DNA of 64,000 nucleotides from Streptacidiphilus sp. P02-A3a. GTDB taxonomy: Bacteria > Actinomycetota > Actinomycetes > Streptomycetales > Streptomycetaceae. Location of the stretch: positions 4,907,922 to 4,971,921 of the forward strand of contig NZ_CP048289.1 of the NCBI RefSeq assembly GCF_014084105.1, given 5' to 3'. The translations under genes and the position numbers were made by a program. This document shows positions 24,833-32,700 of the stretch, piece by piece. Positions within the stretch are counted from its first letter, which is position 1. Each line of letters opens with the position of its first letter. The notes under the pieces were generated by a model that ran no database searches, was not told the origin of the DNA, and was given only the letters and a program-made list of their open reading frames with translations.

Positions 24833-26163
24833 TGACCACACCCAGCCACGCCTCTTCCGCCTCCCGCCGTGTCCGCGCCAACGGGGACGGCACCGTCTAC
24901 CAGCGAAAGGACGGCCGCTGGGAAGCCGCCGGCTACGTCCTCGCCTCCGGCGGCACCCGCAAGCGCGTCCACGTCTACGGCAGCACCCGCAAAGAGGCGC
25001 TGGCGAAACTGACGGAGAAGATCTCCGCCAGCAACCGCGGCGTCCCCGTCGTCACCGCCCAGGGCAGCCTCGCCGCCTACCTGACGTACTGGCTGGAGAA
25101 CGTCGCCGTCCACCACCTCCGCGAGACCACCCACACCCGCTACACCGCCGTCGTCCACCAGTACCTGATACCAGGACTGGGCCGGAAGAAGCTCGCCAAG
25201 CTCACCGCCAAGGACGTCCGCACCTGGCTCAACGAGCTACGGACCGTCTGCCAGTGCTGCACGCGCGGCACCGACGCCCGACGCGACCCCCGCGCGCAGG
25301 CCAGCCGACGCCCGCGCTGCTGCGCGCTCGGCCGGTGCTGCCACAAGCGGCTCTCCCCGCTCACGCTCGCCTACCTCCACTCCGTACTCAAGTCCGCCCT
25401 GGAGCACGCCGTCCGCGAGGAAGAGATCCCCCGCAACGTCGCCCGCAACGTCCGAACCGGCACACCCCGCCCCCGCCGCTTCAACCCCCTCACCGCCGAC
25501 GAAGCCCGACAGTTCCTCTCCGCCGTCCAGGGACACCGTCTCGCCGCCCTGTTCGAGCTCGCCCTGCGCACCGGCCTGCGCAAGGGCGAACTCCTCGGCC
25601 TGCACTGGGAAGACCTCGACCTCGACAGCGGCACCGCCAGCATCCGCCGCACCCTCCAGCGAACCGCCAGCAGCGGACTGGCGGGGCTGCCGACCAAGAC
25701 CATCAGCTCCGAGCGACGCATCGCCCTGCCGGCCTCCTGCGTCACCTCCCTACGCGCACACCGCGCGCGGCAGGCTGGGGAACGGGAGCGGGCAGGCTCG
25801 GAGTGGCACGGCAGCGGGTACGTCTTCACGCGGACCGACGGGCATCCGATCGAGCCCGCCACGCTCACCCGGCACTTCAACGCGCTGCTCCGCGAGGCGC
25901 ACCTGCGGCCGATCCGGTTCCACGACCTAAGGCATTCGACCGCGACGCTCCTCCTGGAGCAGGGCGTCGAACTCGTCGTCATCAAGGAACTGCTGGGCCA
26001 CGCCCACATCGGCGTGACCGCGACGGTCTACGCCCACGTTCGCCTCCGCCTCCAGCGCCAGGCCATCGACCTCCTCGGCCACGCCCTCGGCAACCTCACC
26101 GAGACCGCAACCGAGCCTGACGACGGCAGCGACCCACCGCTTCGTCCAGAACCCGTCCACTGA
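24832..26163 (+). CDS. int: Tyrosine recombinase (site-specific integrase), element 2
   Basis: 443 aa, closely similar over the full length to integrase 1: ANGDGTVYQRKDGRWEAAGY at the N-terminus, the Cys-pair insert (CQCCTRGTD, CCALGRCCHKR), and catalytic motifs LRTGLRKGELLGLHWEDLD, HDLRHSTATLLL and GVTATVYAHVRLRL. The active-site set appears complete. The stop lies one base before the 23-bp repeat shared with integrase 1, so both enzymes probably recognise the same kind of att site. Confidence 0.95.
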   Translation: MTTPSHASSASRRVRANGDGTVYQRKDGRWEAAGYVLASGGTRKRVHVYGSTRKEALAKLTEKISASNRGVPVVTAQGSLAAYLTYWLENVAVHHLRETTHTRYTAVVHQYLIPGLGRKKLAKLTAKDVRTWLNELRTVCQCCTRGTDARRDPRAQASRRPRCCALGRCCHKRLSPLTLAYLHSVLKSALEHAVREEEIPRNVARNVRTGTPRPRRFNPLTADEARQFLSAVQGHRLAALFELALRTGLRKGELLGLHWEDLDLDSGTASIRRTLQRTASSGLAGLPTKTISSERRIALPASCVTSLRAHRARQAGERERAGSEWHGSGYVFTRTDGHPIEPATLTRHFNALLREAHLRPIRFHDLRHSTATLLLEQGVELVVIKELLGHAHIGVTATVYAHVRLRLQRQAIDLLGHALGNLTETATEPDDGSDPPLRPEPVH

Positions 26164-26164
26164 C

Positions 26165-26187
26165 GTTGCCGTCAACTACTGCCGTCA
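26165..26187. repeat. att-type repeat next to int of element 2 (copy R2)
   Basis: Identical over 23 bases to 18404-18426 behind integrase 1: GTT then GCCGTCAACTACTGCCGTCA. It is the right-hand partner of 19704-19729 for element 2. Confidence 0.65.
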
Positions 26188-26209
26188 AGCACTGGCTCAG
26201 CACAACACA

Positions 26210-26243
26210 GCGGCCCCACCGGAAGAAATTCCGGCGGGGCCGC
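26210..26243 (+). terminator. Terminator after integrase 2
   Basis: Stem of about 15 bp with one mismatch (GCGGCCCCACCGGAA at 26210-26224, partner at 26229-26243) and a GAAA tetraloop. It is related to the hairpin after integrase 1. Confidence 0.72.
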
Positions 26244-26265
26244 TGCCCATTGCAGATCCACCCGA

Positions 26266-26649
26266 TCAGGGAATAACGGCTTCTGCTTGCGGGTCGTAGC
26301 AAACGAGGCCGTGCTTACGCGCCAGAGCAGCGAGAGCTGTTGCCATCACTTGCTGCCGAGACCACGAAATACTCGCAACCACGAAAGCATCGCTGAAATA
26401 GAGCGGACTCATCCAAGGAGAACTGTCGGCGTTCTCCTCAGTGAGATCCGGGAACACCTTGACGAGATCTGCCAGGAACTCGGAAACGGCCACGCTGGGG
26501 TTAGCAGCAGACGGCTCCTCATTGAGAATCGCCCTGTACGTATCAAGGGCACTCGAACCGTCAACCGGATCCTCTGAATACCAGAACGCGAGATCAAAGC
26601 TCACCAGACGACTCCCATCGAACATCAGGCACCAAGGGTAGGCCAGCAT
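26266..26649 (-). CDS. Immunity protein for the Rhs toxin tip
   Basis: 127 aa cytosolic protein: LVSFDLAFWYSEDPVDGSSA, FLADLVKVFPDLTEENADSS, PWMSPLYF and a C-terminal LARKHGLVCYDPQ. This pattern (acidic body, GLV-YDPQ end) is common among streptomycete proteins directly downstream of polymorphic toxins. It lies 69 nt after the rhs stop on the same strand and so should neutralise that tip. Specific family not named with confidence. Confidence 0.65.
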   Translation of the reverse strand: MLAYPWCLMFDGSRLVSFDLAFWYSEDPVDGSSALDTYRAILNEEPSAANPSVAVSEFLADLVKVFPDLTEENADSSPWMSPLYFSDAFVVASISWSRQQVMATALAALARKHGLVCYDPQAEAVIP

Positions 26650-26654
26650 AGAGC

Positions 26655-26689
26655 ACGAGCGGGCCAGGCCTCCAGCCTGGCCCGTTCGT
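26655..26689 (-). terminator. Hairpin between rhs and its immunity gene
   Basis: Ten-bp perfect core stem CGGGCCAGGC (26660-26669) and GCCTGGCCCG (26675-26684), extended by five pairs outside one mismatch. It is placed between the rhs stop and the immunity start. It could reduce read-through, or stabilise the immunity message. Confidence 0.6.
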
Positions 26690-26718
26690 GTCTACGGTCA
26701 CTCAGCTGGGGGCCGATC

Positions 26719-29700
26719 CTACGGCACCCACGCGTCAAAGACGCCATGGAGTTCATACTGGCCATTTAGAGTAACGGCGGTATTACCTGGCGTATTGAGC
26801 CAGCCATCAAAAAGCTTCTGATCAGGATTGCGACCGGCAGATGCGCCCTTTGTTTCGATTCCATACCAAAGGCCGTCTATGTTGGCCAGACCATCGAACT
26901 TCCGAAGCTTGAATCCAGGAACCCGGACACTCGTCTCCTGGCGCACCACCGTGACACCTTCAGTTTGAAGGTGATCCCATACGGTCTCCTCATTATTGGC
27001 GCCCGGCTGGACGCCGGTTGTACCGGCGTAATGGCCGTTTGCATCTCGAATGGATCCGTCGGGGTGGAGGTACGTGCCATTACCGAGGTCGACCTTGCAA
27101 CCTTCGCCGTCGGTGTTATGCACCAAGATCGGCGTGCCGCCTGCCACAACATAGTACGTGTGAAGTTGCTGAACTGTCAGGTTCCAGCGGTTCGCCGCCC
27201 CCGGGGTCGCATGGGTTGCGACGACGATGGAGTGGTGAGCACCGGTGCTGTTGAGTTCGTGACCCGGTTTGAGGCTGCCAGCGGCGACCCAGGTGTGGGT
27301 GGTGTCATCCCAGAACGGATGGTTTGCCGTGGTGTGAATAGTGGCGGTGTGGCCATGGCCAGTGGAGACGATAACGTCGAGGAGATCGGTATCATGATTG
27401 ATCCAGACATGCTGGACCATCCGACCGCCCTCTTCCTTCCCGGTATTTGGGTCGGCCGATTCGACCTCGTCGCCGTCCTTCAATTTGGCAATTGGCTTAG
27501 TCTTGCCGTTGGCGAGCAGGACAGGCGTCGTGGGAGAGAAACTACACTCGCCACAGGCCAGGCACGACGAACCGCCACTCGCCGATTTGCCGCCCCCACC
27601 GGTTCTTTTCGCCGCCGTAGTCGGATTTACCGATTTTCCAGCGGTGAGACTATCGCCTATTTCTTTCAGGAACGAAGTGAAGAACCCACCTATGCTACCG
27701 GACGACTTCTGAAGCGCCTCTTCGGCCATGCAGACCGCCAACACCACTCCGGAGGGGATATCACAGAGTAGGGAGTTGAGTTCTTGGATCTTGCCCGCAG
27801 TCAACTCTGCTGCCTCAGAAACAGAAGCAACGAGATCCAACGGGTATGTCTCTTCGGGATTAGATGACACAACTTGAGATTCGCGCCACATCTCGGCGCA
27901 TGCCCCCGGCGAAAGATCGCAGCCAGTCTGATATTCCCAGTCCGCCAATTCGCCATTCTGGCAAGCGGAATCACAGCTACTGGACGCACTAGTGCTGCCG
28001 CTGGAGTTGTTCGTGGGGGGCGGTGCCGAAGGGGTTTCCGGACGGGGTGCGATGCCCAAGGAACTGCACTCAGGGCTGTCGACACCTGCAGTGCACATGA
28101 GCCCGGTGGGGTCGCTGCCGGTGCTGGGGTTGTCGGCGGCGTAGGTGTAGCCGCCCATCTGGTTGGGCTCGCCGGCTTCGAAGATGGGGTCGGGGCTGGT
28201 GAAGCGGCCCTCGGTGGGGTCGTAGTTGCGGGCGCCGAGGAGGTCAAGGCCGGTGTTGGGGTCGCTTGGCTGGTTGAGGAAGCCGCGGTTCTCGTCGGTG
28301 CTGATCCAGGTGGTGGGCTGGGTGCCGCGGGGGTTGCCGTAAGGGTCGTAGTAGCGGCGGGTGACCGCGAGGGAGCTGGCGTCGATGGTGGTTTCGGCGG
28401 TGCCCTGGCCGTTGGCGACTTGGTAGGCGACGGTGCCGGCGCTGGTGCGGGTGATGGTGGTGCCGTCGGGGCCGTTGTAGTTGCGCAGGGCGGTCCAGGA
28501 CTTGTTGGGGACGTTGAGGGTGATCTGTTCGGCCCCGCCGAAGAGGTAGAGGATCCGGGTGGTGGGGGTGGATCCGGTGCTGCTGGTCTGCTCCAGGAGG
28601 CTGCCGCTGGCGTCGTAGAGGTAACTGCTGGTGGCGGTCGTTGTTCCGGTTCCGGTGGTGACGGTGCTGGTGCGGCCCTCGGCGTCGTAGGTGGTGGTCT
28701 GGGTCTGGCCGGCGGGGATGGCGGTGTTGTCGGTGGGGACCGTGTAGGTCTGGCCGCCGCTGCCGCAGGTCCAGACGATCTGCTTGGCGCCGCCGGGCGA
28801 CTGGTTGCCGCTGGGGTCGGCCAGGCAGCGGCCGGAGCTGGTGTTGACCAGGGTGGTGGCGGTTGCCTTCCACTGCTGGCTCGCGGTGCCGCTGGTGCAG
28901 GTGTTCAGGACCACGGTGGCGTCGTTGGCACCGGTGGTGTCCAGGCACAGGCCCTGGATCCTGACGGTGCCGTCGCTGCCGATGGTGACGTCCTGCCCGC
29001 CGGCTTCGCAGCCCCAAAGAATCACCCCGGTGCCGGGGGTGGTGGAGGCTCCGGGGTCAGCCAGGCACAGCTTCCCGCCGCTGGTGGTGGTCACCCCGGA
29101 CAGCACGTTCCCGGTGGCGGTGACGGTGCGCTTGGTGGTGTTCCCGTTGTCGGCACCGCTGGTGGGGTCGGTGTAGCCAGGAGTGACCGTGGTGGTTCCG
29201 GCCAGGCTGGGGTTGGGATTGCTGGTGGTGACGCTGGTGGCCTGGTTCGGATCACTGGCACTGGTGGTGCCGTTACTGCCGGGGTAGGCGATGTTCTGGG
29301 TGGTGTCGTTCACCGCGTTGCCGCTGGTGTCGTGGTCGACCAGGCTCGTGCGATCCCCCAGCAGGTCATAGCTGTAGGACTGCCAGTACGCGGCGGGACC
29401 GCCGACCGTGGTGGTGCCGACGGTGGTGGTCTCCGGAGCGCTGCTCGCGCACCCCCCGACCCCTCCCCCCAGGGAGCTGGACAGCGTGGTCAGACCCTGG
29501 GTGTCGCTCCAGGCCTGGGTCAGACGCTGCATCGAGTCGTAGGTGAAACACTGGGTGTCGGTGCCGGTGATGGAGCCACCGCTGGACTGGGTGTCGGACA
29601 CGCCGGTGAGATCGCCGACGGTGTCGTAGCGGTAGGCGTACCCGTCTATCGCGTTGGTTGTGCTGGTCTGGGTGTTGGTGTCCGATGTCAACTCGCGCCC

Positions 29701-32700
29701 GGTGACCGCGTCCCAAGTCGCGTCGGTGACCAGTTGCTTGCCGCCGACACCGTAGGTGGAGCGGCTCTCCTGGCCCAGGGCCGTGTAGTCGGCGACGTCG
29801 AGGTAGGCGGCGCTGCCGTGGGTGCCGTTGGCGTAGGTCAGGGTGGAGCCGGTGGACTCCAACATCCCGCCGAGGTAGTCGCCATAGGTGACGGCTTCGT
29901 CCGGCAGACCGCCGTCGGCGTCGTAGTGGACCTCTTCCAGTTCACCGGTGTTGGGGCTGTAGGTGTTGGTGTTGGTGTAGGTGACGGAGCCGCTGGTGGG
30001 CGCAGTGCTCTGTCCGGCCGCGGCGAAGCCGTCGGCGGCGGGGATCGTCAGGCTGCTGCCGAGCTGCTGGTAGGCCGCGTTGTAGCCGGTGACAGCCTCG
30101 CTGTAGGTGGACCCGGTGCTGCCCGCTCCACCCACGTAACTGGCTGTCGACGTCGGGTAGCCCTTGGCCAGGGTGTCGTAGCTCCACGACGCCAGCTCGT
30201 AGTTGGCGGACTCACTCGAACCTGAGGCGGTCAGGTTGTACTCGGCTGTCGGCCGGTTGTCCCAGTCGTAGGCGTAGCCGAGTTTGTCACCGCGCGCGTC
30301 GGTCGACTCCAGCAGATTCCCGAGGTCGTCGTAGGAGTTGAACGTCGTGGTGCCCACGTTGGGGTCGCTCTGCGAGGTCGTCTCACCGAGCAGGTTGTAC
30401 TGGTAGGACCAGGTGTTCCCGGCGCTGTCCTTGACCGTGGAGACCTGACCGGCCGGGGTGTAGGTGTAACTGGTCGTCGCGTTGGCCTGGGAGGCCTTCT
30501 GGTAGGTGTTACTGGCCCAGGCGGCGGTGCCGGCACTGGTGTAGTCGACCAGGTTCGCGTCGTTCTGCAGCTTCAGCGTGGACCCGGTAGTGGCCGCCAG
30601 GCCTGTGCTCCACAGCTGCGTTCCCGACGCGCTGTAGACGTACAGGTTCCCGTCGGTGCCGAACTTGGCGTAGGCGCCCGTGCTGGAGGTGCTGCTGTGC
30701 CACAGGGTGCTTCCCGAAGCCAGTGAGGAGAGCACCAGGTCACCGCTGGCCAGCATCGACAGCCTGACGCTGTCGGAGGAGAGCGAGGTTCCCGAGGCGA
30801 TGATCTGGCCGCCGGTCAGCGTCACCTGAGCGTTGGTGTTCTCCACCACGGTGCTGGTCGTCTGCCCGAGTGCGTTGGTGAATGTCTGGGTGGTGGAGCC
30901 GCCTGCCGGTGGGGTGCTCACGGTCTCGTCGGCACCTGGGTAGCTGGTGGAACTGCTCCACTGCGCCGTGCTCTTGGAGTACAGCGTGCTGCGGAAGGAC
31001 CGGCCCTGCCCGTCGTAGGTGGTGACCGTCTCCGAGGGGATCTGGTTCTCGTTGTCCGGCTCGGCCATCGTGGTCGAGGGAGCCGTCGTGGAGTCCCAGT
31101 AGGAGGAGTAGGTACGCACGGGCCAGCCGTGGCTGTCGTAGAACGTGTCCGTCAGGACCCGGCCTGTGGTGTCATCGGCCGCCGTGTCGCTCTGCGTCTG
31201 ACGCTCCTGCATCATCCCGTCGTAGAAGGTGACCGACGTGCCGTAGCTGTCGTTCTCGTTCAGGGTCTGCGTCGTCACCGAACTGGGGGCACCGCTGAGT
31301 GGCTCGTTGGGGGTGATGGTGGTCTGCGCGCCCGGGTCGACCGCATACGCGAACTTCTCGTCCGGGTAGGCCGGATAGGCCGCTTCCGGGCTGGAGCCCA
31401 CCGCGACGCGGCCGGGAAGCCATACCGCGGTGCGCCGTCCGAGCGCGTCGTAGGTGATGTCCGTGTACCGGTTGTTCGCGTCGATGTTCTCCGTGACCAA
31501 TCCGCGCAGCGGATCCAGCTTCGACGTCGTGGTCCAGCCCTGCGAGTTGGTTGACACCACCGTGGTGGGGTCGGTGTTCCCACCGGCGCTGCTCCACGCC
31601 GGGGTGTAGGAGGTCCCCGTGGGCCTGCCGTTGGTGTCCAGTGTCTGGGTGACGCGCCCGGCCCCGTCGTAGGTCATCGTGGCAGTGGTCTGCCACGCCG
31701 TCACGGTACCGGCGCTGGACGCGGTGGCGGTCAGGGTTCCGGTAGCCTCGCCAGTACCGGCAGCATCCAACTGGCCGAAGGTACCCAGGCTGGTCAGGGT
31801 TCCGTCGCCTCCGTAGTACGTTCGCGCCGCCGACAGCAGGGTGGGAGACGACCCGGCGCAGGCACCAGTGACATTGATGACCTGGTCCTTATAGGTCAGC
31901 ATCATCGGGTTGCTGGTCGGTGGCGTTGCGTAGCTGGTCGTCGAGCACGTCTCCTGGGGTGCGGAGCCGCCCACGTCCGCGATCGAGTCCGCTGTGGAGG
32001 GGCGTCCCTGGCTGTCGTAACCAGTGATGCTCTCGTTCTCACGCCAAGAGCCGCTTGCCAGGAGCGAATACGCACGCGACTCGGTGGAGGTCGGCCGGTA
32101 GGAGATCAGGTTCGGCAGCGTCGAGAGCGTCGGTGCGGTGCCCGTGTCGTCGGTGGTGTTCCAGTCCGTCCAGGCGCTCTGTGCCACGCTCTGCGTTACC
32201 GCGTTGGCAAACGGCCCGTTGACGGTCTTGGCGTCGATACTGCCGCCGGCCTTGGTGTAGGTGTCGGTCTCCAGTACGGTTCCGGCCAGCCAGTTGGAGT
32301 CGGTGACCTGGTCACCGACGGAGTCGACGACCTTGACCGAGCGGCGTGTTCCATCGGCCAGGTAGTCACCGTCCATGCCCTGCATGTAGGTAGTGGTCGT
32401 CTGGGTGATCGGATCCGGGGCACTACCGGTGGTGACGGTCACTGTGGCATAGCCGCGGAACTGGTCCCAGGTCCGGTACTGGTCGTCTGTCTGTACGGAG
32501 TCGTCACGGTGCCATGCTGCAGGCCCGTAGGCATAGGTGGATGTCTGTGTGGGGGAGCCGTCGTACGAGGTGACGGTCGTTCCCTGCATCACGACACCGG
32601 CCTGGTCCGAAGAGGCGCCGGTCAGGTCGGACACGGCCACCGTCTGCACACGGGTCTTGTTGAACCAGTCCGCGATCGGCTTTATCGCACCCGGTGGTGT

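Larger units (their letters stand above)
19704..26187 (+). mobile_element. AICE-like integrative element 2 (about 6.5 kb)
   Basis: Direct repeats built on paired GCCGTCA heptamers bound it (19704-19729 and 26165-26187). Inside are two small conserved ORFs, an XRE-TPR regulator gene broken by a stop, a GntR regulator, a RepSA-like initiator, xis and int in the pSAM2 order rep-xis-int-att. No FtsK/TraSA-type transfer gene was found, so it may replicate and excise but not transfer on its own. Boundaries are inferred from the repeats only. Confidence 0.7.

Noticed and set aside
27874-30225. Long plus-strand open frame (783 codons) opposite the rhs gene
   Set aside because: Gly/Val/Ala-rich with no domain; it is the antisense of the YD-repeat and lectin coding region, which is strongly supported on the minus strand.
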